This document shows positions 28,048 to 35,963 of a stretch of 64,000 nt of DNA, piece after piece. The notes beneath the pieces were generated by a model. The model did no database searches. It was not told where the DNA came from and worked only from the letters and a program-made list of their open reading frames with translations. A program made the position numbers and the translations under genes. The stretch covers positions 2,108,001-2,172,000 of the forward strand of contig CP024912.1 of NCBI GenBank assembly GCA_002813895.1. Reading direction: 5' to 3'. Each line of letters starts with the position of its first letter. Within the stretch, counting starts at the first letter, position 1. The DNA comes from Cyanobacterium sp. HL-69. GTDB taxonomy: Bacteria > Cyanobacteriota > Cyanobacteriia > Cyanobacteriales > Cyanobacteriaceae.

Positions 28048-28356
28048 TTTTGTGAAGAAACATTAAGATTAACCCTTTTATTTTAACGGAGTTGACAACT
28101 TCTCTGCTATGGCCTCTCAGGAGTGATTTTTGATCAAAAAAAGTCACATTAAAGTATTTTCATAAACCAAACCCATTAATTTTTTTAAGAAACTGAGTAA
28201 AAAACTCCATCTCCAATAGGATTTGACCATACCAAAAAACTCTACACCTAATTTTTTTTGATAATATATATCCTAGGGTTAACTGTGAAATAAAAGACCA
28301 GCTCCCAATAAAATACATCATCTATATAAAAATACAAAAAGTTAGGAGGTTTTTTA
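28048..28356. other. Divergent intergenic region pepP/clpS
   Basis: 309 bp, AT-rich, between divergent pepP and clpS, so it should hold both promoters. I see no gene, RNA or clear operator. A strong ribosome-binding site TTAGGAGGT (28342-28350) precedes the clpS ATG. Confidence 0.45.
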
Positions 28357-28647
28357 ATGTCCACTCAGGTTATCAATAAACCAGATACGAAGTCTAACAC
28401 GAAACGCAGACATGATCCGGGTTACAAAGTATTACTACATAATGACAGCTACAACACTATGGAATATGTAGTTCAGGTATTAATGGAAACAGTCTCCCTT
28501 AGTGAGCCTCAAGCAGTTAGTGTGATGATGGAAACCCATCAAACTGGAGTTGGTTTAGTTACAACCTGTGCCTTAGAACACGCAGAATTTTACTGCGAGA
28601 GCCTTAAAAGTCGTGGTTTAACCAGTACCATTGAACCAGCAGAATAA
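28357..28647 (+). CDS. clpS: ATP-dependent Clp protease adaptor ClpS
   Basis: 96-residue adaptor that delivers N-degron substrates to ClpC/ClpA-ClpP. Core motifs YKVLLHNDSYNTMEYVV (the Asn-Asp pair that binds the N-terminal residue) and VMMETHQTGVGLV followed by CALEHAEFYCESLKSRGL are present. It has a short disordered N-terminus (about 20 residues). A near-perfect Shine-Dalgarno sequence lies six bases before the ATG. Confidence 0.95.
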   Translation: MSTQVINKPDTKSNTKRRHDPGYKVLLHNDSYNTMEYVVQVLMETVSLSEPQAVSVMMETHQTGVGLVTTCALEHAEFYCESLKSRGLTSTIEPAE

Positions 28648-28674
28648 AAAATTTTGGACATTATAATAATATTT

Positions 28675-29012
28675 GGCGTTGCTGATTCTAGGTATGAAAA
28701 AGACTAAAAGGAATTAGTACATCTTTAAATTTGAGATAGTGAATCAATAGTGAAACAAAACACTGGAACATCTCCATGGGTTTTGAATAACATAAAGTTT
28801 TTGATCTAGTCTGGCAAGACAATGTCTTAATCTCGTATTTTCTCCCTCTACTCTGGTCATGTATGTTTTACTAATAAATTGTCTGCGACAATCAACACAA
28901 ATATGATTTTGTTTTCCATTTTTATTGATACCCTTGGAAGCACATTCTGGACATTTCATATTTTTTCACTTCACTTTTTCCCCTTTTTCTCAGACCCTCA
29001 TTCACCAACGCC
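28675..29012. mobile_element. Miniature IS1-family derivative
   Basis: About 338 bp bounded by IS1-like ends: GGCGTTGCTGATTC at the left, and GGCGTTGGTGAATG when the right end is read in reverse complement. The interior keeps the beginning and the end of an IS1 transposase gene on the minus strand. No clear direct target repeat is visible. Confidence 0.65.
28744..28959 (-). pseudogene. IS1 transposase remnant (InsA head joined to InsB tail)
   Basis: 71 codons. The first 30 are the zinc-finger start of InsA (MKCPECASKGINKNGKQNHI, then CVDCRRQF). This is followed at once by the C-terminal segment of the InsB part (MTRVEGENTRLRHCLARL), after which the frame shifts. The catalytic centre is deleted, so no active enzyme is possible. 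Confidence 0.8.
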
Positions 29013-29027
29013 GTATTTTTATTTAAT

Positions 29028-30656
29028 TTAACTGTTAATTAATTGTACAGTGTAAGAATGTTGAGGATTAGTGAAAATTTCCTCGGTGATGGCTAACTCA
29101 ACTATTTTCCCTTGATTCATTACTGCAATACGATCGCACATATACCGCGCCACACTCAAATCATGGGTAATAAAAAGATAGGTGAGTTTAAATTCTTCTT
29201 TTAATGCCAACATCAATTTAAGCACTTGGGCTTGTACTGTCGCATCAAGCATACTCACAGGTTCATCACAAATCACTAATTTAGGATTGGTAATTAGTGC
29301 CCGTGCGATCGCCACTCGCTGTTGTTGACCCCCTGAAACTTCTTTGGGATAACGATCTAAATAATCCTCAGGAGGACATAGCCCCACTTTACTTAACATT
29401 TGGATTACTTTTGACCTGATTTCTGTTTTGTTGCCCAATTTGTGGATAATAAGAGGCTCTGCGATCGCCTTGCCGATGGGTATGAGAGGGTTTAAACAGG
29501 CGAGGGGATCTTGAAAAATCATCTGGATTTCCCTACGCACATTAAGCATTGATCGTGGTGACAATATACTAATATCTTTTTCTTGGAAAATTACCTGCCC
29601 TGAAGTAGGTTTAATTAGTTGTAAAATTGTCCGAGAAAGGGTACTTTTGCCACATCCTGACTCTCCTACTAAACCAAAAATTTCCCCTTCGTATAATTGA
29701 AAATTAATATTATCAACAGCTTTAATTATTTCTGTTTTTTTACCTAATAATTGTTCAATAAAATTGGGTTCTAAGCTATAGTATTTGTCTATTTTTTTTA
29801 ATTCTAAAATAGTTGTTTTTTTCTCTTTTTCTTTATCTAAATAATGCTCTTTTTTTTCTTGATTATGTAGAGCAGAATTTAACAAAATCTTACTATAATC
29901 ATGGCTAGGTTGATTCATAACATCTTGTACCATGCCAGTTTCCACCATCTTTCCTTGATACATTATCCCAATGTGGTCGCCATATTTCCCTACCATATTT
30001 AAGTCATGGGAAATCAAAATCAAACCCATTTCTTGTTCTTTACAAAGGGTTGTCAACTCCCTTAAAATTTGATTAGAAATAGTAACATCAAGGCTGGTTG
30101 TCGGCTCATCGGCTATGATTAATTTCGGTTGTAGTACAAGAGTAAGGGCGATCGCCACCCGTTGACGCATACCACCACTAAACTCGTGGGGATATTGACT
30201 AAAACGCTTCTCAGGTATCTTAACCAACTCCAGAGTATTTATGACCCTTTCCTTTATTTCTTGGGAAGATAAATCAGGACGATGGGCTTTGATAGTTTCC
30301 CGACAATGTTCCCCAATAGTCATCAAAGGATCTAATCTTGTCATGGGATCTTGAAATATCAGCCCTACCCCTTCGCCCCTAAACTTGCGCATCTGTCGGA
30401 AATTATAAGATATAACCGATTCTTCTTGGAAAAGAATATTTCCCTCAATTCTTGTTTGGGCCGGTAACAAACCCATAATCGCCTTGCCAATGGTTGACTT
30501 ACCACAACCTGATTCTCCTACTAATGCAATAATTTCCCCCTTCTCCACATCAAAAGAAACATCATTTACTACCCAATTTATGTTCTCTTCACTATTTTGA
30601 TAATTGCTTTTATAAGCAATTTTTAGATTTTGAATGGATAAAAGAGATAAATTCAT
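29028..30656 (-). CDS. Fused oligopeptide/dipeptide ABC transporter ATPase
   Basis: 542 residues made of two complete ABC ATPase domains. The first has GESGCGKSTIGKAI (Walker A), FSGGMRQRVAIALTL (signature) and LIIADEPTTSLDVT (Walker B); the second has GESGCGKSTLSRTIL, VSGGQQQRVAIARAL and LVICDEPVSMLDA. This is a head-to-tail fusion of DppD/OppD-like and DppF/OppF-like subunits, which would energise uptake of peptides or nickel-like cargo. No permease or binding protein is nearby, so the cargo cannot be named. An IS1 remnant abuts its 3' end. Confidence 0.92.
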   Translation of the reverse strand: MNLSLLSIQNLKIAYKSNYQNSEENINWVVNDVSFDVEKGEIIALVGESGCGKSTIGKAIMGLLPAQTRIEGNILFQEESVISYNFRQMRKFRGEGVGLIFQDPMTRLDPLMTIGEHCRETIKAHRPDLSSQEIKERVINTLELVKIPEKRFSQYPHEFSGGMRQRVAIALTLVLQPKLIIADEPTTSLDVTISNQILRELTTLCKEQEMGLILISHDLNMVGKYGDHIGIMYQGKMVETGMVQDVMNQPSHDYSKILLNSALHNQEKKEHYLDKEKEKKTTILELKKIDKYYSLEPNFIEQLLGKKTEIIKAVDNINFQLYEGEIFGLVGESGCGKSTLSRTILQLIKPTSGQVIFQEKDISILSPRSMLNVRREIQMIFQDPLACLNPLIPIGKAIAEPLIIHKLGNKTEIRSKVIQMLSKVGLCPPEDYLDRYPKEVSGGQQQRVAIARALITNPKLVICDEPVSMLDATVQAQVLKLMLALKEEFKLTYLFITHDLSVARYMCDRIAVMNQGKIVELAITEEIFTNPQHSYTVQLINS

Positions 30657-30707
30657 ATCAATATTTATTGTGCCTAATCAAGAAAAATACAGATAAAAAT
30701 AGATAAA

Positions 30708-31481
30708 TTATTTATAAAAGAAATCAAAATCTTTTAACGCAAATAATCTATTTTTATTCAATCTATAGTGATATTTTACTCTTTTATTAAATTTATCAAT
30801 ATAACTACTTTTTCTCGTAGTAGAAGCATCAAAATGCTTCGTAACATTTTTTAGTCTTTCCCAAGATGGAGTTAGAGAAGTCTTTAAGCCTATTTTTAGT
30901 GCGGTTATCCCAATAACATTTCCCTCTCCAGAGTGAATGCGATTTAACTCAAGATAAAGCCCTATTTTGCCCCATTGTTCGATAAATTCAAGTTCCTTAC
31001 CATTATCTTTCGAAACAATGAATAAAGATTCGTAGACAAAATTTGCCTGTGATATATCAACTTCAATCTTTGTTGCAATTTTATTTAATCTTTCTAATCT
31101 TTCAGGGGTGTATTTATTAACATGGGTAACTAAATTTTCATTAAAACCTTCAATTACTCCTTTAGAAAAACTCAAATCTTGAGGTATAGTATCAACTATA
31201 CGAGTATCTGCATCAATTTGAATAACATTATCAAATTTGGATAATGCTTTAAGAATGACAAAACGTTTATCATGGTAACAATGTAGAATTCCTTGTTGAG
31301 ATAATTTAAAAGGAATAACATTATTTAGAGATAATAAATCTTTGGGTTTATCAGTCCCTACCACTAGCATGGTACCCGGAGAATATTTTTTTAAATCTTC
31401 TGCTAATGTTTTTGTCATTTTTCTATACCTTTCTCCTAAAGCGAGGGTACTAAAGCAGAATTTATCGTTAGTATTATTCAT
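30708..31481 (-). CDS. Glycosyltransferase-like protein
   Basis: 257 residues with a GT-A-like outline: DKFCFSTLALGERYRKMTKTL at the N-terminus (20-residue-plus alpha/beta start), and a metal-binding Asp-x-Asp motif in NVIQIDADTRIV. A long basic C-terminus (KFNKRVKYHYRLNKNRL) may contact membrane or nucleic acid. No signal peptide or transmembrane segment. I do not recognise the exact family; the DAD motif is the main support. It lies between mrpE and the ABC ATPase on the same strand (39 and 52 bp gaps). Confidence 0.5.
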   Translation of the reverse strand: MNNTNDKFCFSTLALGERYRKMTKTLAEDLKKYSPGTMLVVGTDKPKDLLSLNNVIPFKLSQQGILHCYHDKRFVILKALSKFDNVIQIDADTRIVDTIPQDLSFSKGVIEGFNENLVTHVNKYTPERLERLNKIATKIEVDISQANFVYESLFIVSKDNGKELEFIEQWGKIGLYLELNRIHSGEGNVIGITALKIGLKTSLTPSWERLKNVTKHFDASTTRKSSYIDKFNKRVKYHYRLNKNRLFALKDFDFFYK

Positions 31482-31519
31482 TTTTTATATAATTAAATCT
31501 TAGTTATATTATAAATATT

Positions 31520-31933
31520 TTATTTTTTCTCTACAGCCTTTCTTCTTACATAATGTACCTCATACCATCCCCTATGATTATATTTAACCACCACAGCTTT
31601 GGGGGTAAAAGTAATCACATAAGTATCAAGAAAAATAAGCAACTTTGAACGATTAGGGGCGACTGCCTCCCTGACAGTTTCTTCATGACGGTGACGATGT
31701 AAAATTAGATCAATCGATTCTTTATAGGCTTGAGGAATCGCAATAATAATATGTTTAAAAATGGTTAATAATTCTTTTATTGTTTCCCCCGAAGTATTTG
31801 ATTTTGTTTTACTAAAAATGTTATAGGGAGGCAAAAGCATTGCTACTAATACACCGATGATGACATTAGCAACGCCAAAATCAGCAGTTAATAAAAACCA
31901 AAGGACTAAACGAAAAAGGATACTGGGGACCAT
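31520..31933 (-). CDS. mrpE: Na+/H+ antiporter subunit E (MrpE-like)
   Basis: About 137-residue membrane protein of the MnhE/MrpE family: hydrophobic N-terminus FRLVLWFLLTADFGVANVII, then a cytosolic C-terminal domain with ITFTPKAVVVKYNHRGWYEVH. It would be part of a multisubunit cation/proton antiporter in the plasma or thylakoid membrane. It overlaps mrpD by 28 bp. An in-frame TTG (31948) would add five residues; ATG at 31933 is preferred. Confidence 0.88.
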   Translation of the reverse strand: MVPSILFRLVLWFLLTADFGVANVIIGVLVAMLLPPYNIFSKTKSNTSGETIKELLTIFKHIIIAIPQAYKESIDLILHRHRHEETVREAVAPNRSKLLIFLDTYVITFTPKAVVVKYNHRGWYEVHYVRRKAVEKK

Positions 31934-33357
31934 GATACTACCATCCAAAATAATACAACTAACATTAAGATCATTACCCCTATAATTTGTTCTAATTCTT
32001 CAAAATATCGGGATAAAGTAAAAATCATTTTTTTAAATAGCAAAAGATGCAGTGCAAAACCGATCGCATTTAACCCCAAAGCTTTTAGGATATTAAGGGG
32101 AGTATAAGCAGGAAGATATAAGAAATTAGCCATGAAAATAGCCCCCATCAAAGGTATTACACCCCACCATAAATTTGATTTAACCCTGTCGATGCCATCA
32201 CTAGGTAAAAAAATAAACTTAGCGTAAATCATCGCAGTACCCACCGCACTAATATTCATTAATAACTCCTCCGTGGAAGATAGACTTTTGAGAGCGAGGG
32301 TTTTGGCACAAAAACCATAAAATAGGGGAAAACCACAAATAGATAAACTACCCACCACCAATGTTAACCATAACCTCGTACTCATGGCTCTATTTTGTAA
32401 CTCTTGAATGCTACGACTAGGCAAAACTCCACTTACCATGAATAAATTCGCCTTCGCTAATCCGTGGGCAAGGGCGTAATAACCTCCCACTTCTGGGGCG
32501 ACTAAAATCCAGCCTAGTTGAGATACGGTACTAGAAGCGAGGATTCTTTTAGTATCTTGGGAAAAGAAAGCATAAAAAATACCAAAAAATGCCGTTGCAA
32601 CACCAACAATATGGATAAAGTTATTAAAGTCTTCCATTATCACGGCACAGCGTAATAAAGGAAAAATTCCCGCTTTCACTACCACCCCCGACAAAATAGC
32701 TGATACGGGGCTTTCAGACTCTGCATGGGTAAGGGGTAACCACAAACCTGATATAAAAATTCCCCCTTTGGTTAGCAAACCAAGAAAAATTAAAGCAATG
32801 GCTTCCGGAGTACTATTTATCAATCCTTCAAAGGCAAAAGACTGATTACTTTTATATACTAAAATGGTTCCCATAAGATAAAACAACATGGCAATATTGC
32901 TAGTAAAAAGGTAGCGCAATCCTACCCAGATACTACGATCTGTACGAGGATATGATACTAACAGAAAAGCGGATATTCCAATCACTTCTAAGGCTACATA
33001 AACACTGAGAAAATCAGCACTAACAAAAACGGCATTCATACTACCGTGAAGGATAATAGCTTGGGTATAAAAAAATGTTTTTTTCTCGGTTTGCCAACAA
33101 TAAAGAATTACAGCCCCCGTAACAAGGGCATTGGTTAAAATAAAGTAACCACTTAAATTATTAACTAATAGTTTTACGCCAAAGTTATCCAGTAATTGGA
33201 TGGATAAATTGACGTTATTAAGAATAATATAGATTGAGTAAATAGCTGATATAGAAACGGTTAACAGACAAAATAATCTATCTATTTTGGGAATGAGATA
33301 AATTAAAAAACCAGAAAATAAAGGAAGAAAAATTGCAATAATAGTTAAATTGGTCAT
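31906..33357 (-). CDS. mrpD: Cation/proton antiporter subunit D (MrpD/NdhD-like)
   Basis: 483-residue polytopic membrane protein (about 14 helices) of the proton-conducting NuoL/M/N-MrpA/D family. The antiporter-like core includes FVSADFLSVYVALEVIGISA (Glu in the membrane), LTKGGIFISGLWLPLTHAES (conserved Lys and His) and SSTVSQLGWILVA. It overlaps mrpC by the ATGA of start and stop, and mrpE by 28 bp, so the three are translationally linked. Confidence 0.88.
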   Translation of the reverse strand: MTNLTIIAIFLPLFSGFLIYLIPKIDRLFCLLTVSISAIYSIYIILNNVNLSIQLLDNFGVKLLVNNLSGYFILTNALVTGAVILYCWQTEKKTFFYTQAIILHGSMNAVFVSADFLSVYVALEVIGISAFLLVSYPRTDRSIWVGLRYLFTSNIAMLFYLMGTILVYKSNQSFAFEGLINSTPEAIALIFLGLLTKGGIFISGLWLPLTHAESESPVSAILSGVVVKAGIFPLLRCAVIMEDFNNFIHIVGVATAFFGIFYAFFSQDTKRILASSTVSQLGWILVAPEVGGYYALAHGLAKANLFMVSGVLPSRSIQELQNRAMSTRLWLTLVVGSLSICGFPLFYGFCAKTLALKSLSSTEELLMNISAVGTAMIYAKFIFLPSDGIDRVKSNLWWGVIPLMGAIFMANFLYLPAYTPLNILKALGLNAIGFALHLLLFKKMIFTLSRYFEELEQIIGVMILMLVVLFWMVVSWSPVSFFV

Positions 33358-33698
33358 GGGGTGTTATTTTTTTCTATTTCACTACTTTCTAAGGTGGGGT
33401 TATTTTTGCCTAATTTCATTACTCCCACTAACATTAAGGCTTGGATAGAAAAGCCGATTACAATGGCGGTTAAAATTACTGCTAGGGGTACAGGATCAGC
33501 GTATTCTATGGTATCGTTATCTATCTGCCCTACTAGAATCGGGGTAAAAACTCCCGTTCGTGATGCTACCCAGACGTAATAGGCTACTACCCCCGTACTC
33601 ATAACGTCCATGGACATAATTTTCATGACTAAATTTTTTTTGAAAATCGTGCCAAAGAAACCGCAGAGAATTGTTATTAAGATGAATGCTTCTAACAC
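33354..33698 (-). CDS. mrpC: Cation/proton antiporter subunit C (MrpC-like)
   Basis: 114-residue protein related to NuoK/MrpC with three transmembrane helices; VVAYYVWVASRTGVFTPIL and a C-terminal DPVPLAVILTAIVIGFSIQA are typical. Starts with GTG (33698). First gene of the mrpC-D-E set, which lacks A, B, F and G genes in this window; DUF1995 lies 183 bp upstream on the same strand. Confidence 0.87.
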   Translation of the reverse strand: MLEAFILITILCGFFGTIFKKNLVMKIMSMDVMSTGVVAYYVWVASRTGVFTPILVGQIDNDTIEYADPVPLAVILTAIVIGFSIQALMLVGVMKLGKNNPTLESSEIEKNNTP

Positions 33699-33881
33699 AG
33701 TTTAATCAATGGTGGTTATAGTTTGTAATTTATAGTTTAATACGTTTTGATAGACTTTTATGTATGGTAAGGATAAAAAATGCTGATAGATAAAATAGTA
33801 AAATTGTAAGTTTCGATGGTCAAACAATAACAACAAAGAAATATCTCAAGGTGTGTAATCAATGATTATCTCATTAAAAGA

Positions 33882-34616
33882 TTAGTTATTTAATGCTTTG
33901 AGAAAATTCTTCATGGTGGCAAATAATCCTAAAGAGGCAGATTTAACACTGGTTTCTTCTTCCTCTTGATTCCCCATTAAAATCCTATCTAATGCTTCTC
34001 CTAGGGGTTTTTGGGGTACTTCGGTAATTAGTTCAAATTGATTGCCTTCTAATTCTCGCCATACCTGCCATAATCCAGGAAAAGTTCTGATTACTACGGC
34101 TTCGTCAAGGGGGCGATAATAGTAACTTGATTCGAGGGTGCTTAAAAATCTTTCCCTTAGTTGTCGGGCTGCATAACCAATTCCGACTACAGAAATATCT
34201 TCTAATTGAGGAATAATAAGGATTACAGGGCGATCGCCCACAAGGTTGCATAACTTTTCTACCTGTGCTACTTCTACCGCTGAAGGAGAAATGACCAAAT
34301 AAAACTCGTCGGTGTCACTAACACGATTTTCAATGGGGCTTCTGCTACTACCCAAATCCGAAACCTGAAAGGCTGTTTCTCCCCATTCTCTTCTTGCTAA
34401 TGCCGCTGCCCCAGTATCGGGGAAAAAGACCTTTAAACCAGCCCCATAATCGCTAAATAACTGGGCAAATGCAAAAGCTAACTCCTGACCTTTGAGGGCG
34501 ATTTCAGGGATGATTAATTCTACCTGAAGACGGTTAAAACCGCTTTCTAAAGCCGTTAGGGTGGCTGTGTGAGCCTGTGCGATCGCACTTTCGAGGGATT
34601 GAGGAATTTGAGTCAT
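33882..34616 (-). CDS. DUF1995 family protein
   Basis: 244 residues matching the plant/cyanobacterial DUF1995 family, often plastid-targeted in plants. Family-like features: N-terminal PQSLESAIAQAHTATLTALE, RLQVELIIPEIALKGQELAF, the block FFPDTGAAALARREWGE and a C-terminal YYYRPLDEAVVIRTFPGLW. No membrane segment; function unknown. It is divergent from the ABC ATPase gene. Confidence 0.85.
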   Translation of the reverse strand: MTQIPQSLESAIAQAHTATLTALESGFNRLQVELIIPEIALKGQELAFAFAQLFSDYGAGLKVFFPDTGAAALARREWGETAFQVSDLGSSRSPIENRVSDTDEFYLVISPSAVEVAQVEKLCNLVGDRPVILIIPQLEDISVVGIGYAARQLRERFLSTLESSYYYRPLDEAVVIRTFPGLWQVWRELEGNQFELITEVPQKPLGEALDRILMGNQEEEETSVKSASLGLFATMKNFLKALNN

Positions 34617-34702
34617 ATTAACTAATATTTAGGGTTATAATAAATACTGACAAGTTTCTGTTTATCTATTCTCATCTTAAACCGATAACTGCCACACAGA
34701 AA

Positions 34703-35683
34703 ATGACCCCCACCACAAATTTACCTAGCGAAAATATAACTACTAATAAAATCGTAGTTGTCGAAACCTACGAACTATCAAAAATTTACCTTACAGGATT
34801 TTGGCTCAATAAAAAAGTACCCTCCCTCAAAAATTGTACCTTGCAAGTTTATAAAGGGGAAACATTCGGCTTACTAGGGCCTAACGGTGCAGGAAAAACC
34901 ACCCTTCTTAAAACCCTTCTGGGTATTGTTAAACCCACTTCTGGCCGGGCAAAGTTACTAGGAAAGCCTCTAGGAGATAATAGTGTTAAACAAAGATTAG
35001 GGTATTTACCAGAAAACGCTTATTACTATGATTTTTTAACCGCATGGGAATTTTTACACTTTATCGCTTCTTTATTCCAGATTCCTAAACATGAACAAAA
35101 TAAACGTATTTTAGAACTTCTCGATTTAGTAGGTTTAGCCAAACAAACTGCCCAGAAAAAGCAATTAAGGCAATATTCTAAAGGGATGATGCAAAGGGTA
35201 GGCATGGCACAGGCTCTCATAAATGATCCCGAAATAGTCTTTTTTGATGAACCGATGTCTGGATTAGATCCCATGGGACGTTATCAGGTAAGACAAATTA
35301 TATTATCCCTCAAAGAGCAGGGAAAAACTATCTTTTTTAACTCCCATGTGTTGGCAGATGTAGAGAAAATTTGCGATCGCATTGCCATCCTTGCCCGAGG
35401 AGAATTATTAAATATAGGCTCTTTGGATGATATTTTAGGCACCCAAGAAACCTACCACGCCACCATCAGAAATGGTGAAATAAAGGACATGGAAGACTGG
35501 TTAACTAATATCACCCAAGAAAATCATATTTTTCGGGGCGAATTAGAAGGCAACCCCCAAGAATTTATTAACCACCTTGCCACCACCAAGGGAGAGTTAG
35601 TCAGTATAAATCTTGTGCGCGACTCCCTCGAAGATTACTTTATCCGTCAATTAGAAGAAAGGGGCATTACATCCAGTCAGTAG
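34703..35683 (+). CDS. ABC transporter ATP-binding protein
   Basis: 326 residues, a single ABC ATPase domain with Walker A GPNGAGKTTLLKTLL, signature YSKGMMQRVGMAQAL and Walker B IVFFDEPMSGLDPMG, followed by a C-terminal extension of about 90 residues. This is the CcmA/NatA type of exporter ATPase. No permease gene follows (narB is next), so its partner must be elsewhere. A tandem heptamer repeat follows about 12 bp after its stop. Start ATG at 34703. Confidence 0.9.
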   Translation: MTPTTNLPSENITTNKIVVVETYELSKIYLTGFWLNKKVPSLKNCTLQVYKGETFGLLGPNGAGKTTLLKTLLGIVKPTSGRAKLLGKPLGDNSVKQRLGYLPENAYYYDFLTAWEFLHFIASLFQIPKHEQNKRILELLDLVGLAKQTAQKKQLRQYSKGMMQRVGMAQALINDPEIVFFDEPMSGLDPMGRYQVRQIILSLKEQGKTIFFNSHVLADVEKICDRIAILARGELLNIGSLDDILGTQETYHATIRNGEIKDMEDWLTNITQENHIFRGELEGNPQEFINHLATTKGELVSINLVRDSLEDYFIRQLEERGITSSQ

Positions 35684-35694
35684 GCGGGAGAGGA

Positions 35695-35722
35695 ATTGAT
35701 AATTGAGAATTGAGAATGGATA
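35695..35722. repeat. Tandem heptamer repeat
   Basis: Four consecutive 7-bp units: ATTGATA, ATTGAGA, ATTGAGA, ATGGATA. Same style as the tracts near 41141, 43203, 44478 and 56845. Confidence 0.7.
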
Positions 35723-35879
35723 ATAAATCCCCATGATCTAAATTATGCAAGTTGAATTTGGGATACAATTTTCTGGTCAAGATGAGGAGCAATTGACTTA
35801 TTCACTATCCATCGTCAATTATCCTTGATGTACTAATCGTATATCCCAAATACTAAAAATACATAGATTTTGAAAAAAA

Positions 35880-35921
35880 GTATCAGAAAATACCTTTAAT
35901 CCCAAGCAGAAATGACAGGAT
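35880..35921 (+). promoter_or_regulatory. NtcA site and probable promoter of narB
   Basis: GTA-N8-TAC at 35880-35893 (GTATCAGAAAATAC), then 22 bp further CAGGAT (35916-35921), one mismatch from TAN3T. The narB ATG lies 43 bp downstream. Geometry matches NtcA class II activation, as for glnA. Confidence 0.75.
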
Positions 35922-35963
35922 GAGAGTGATATAAAATGGGTATCCCCTTGTCATTGTCAGATT

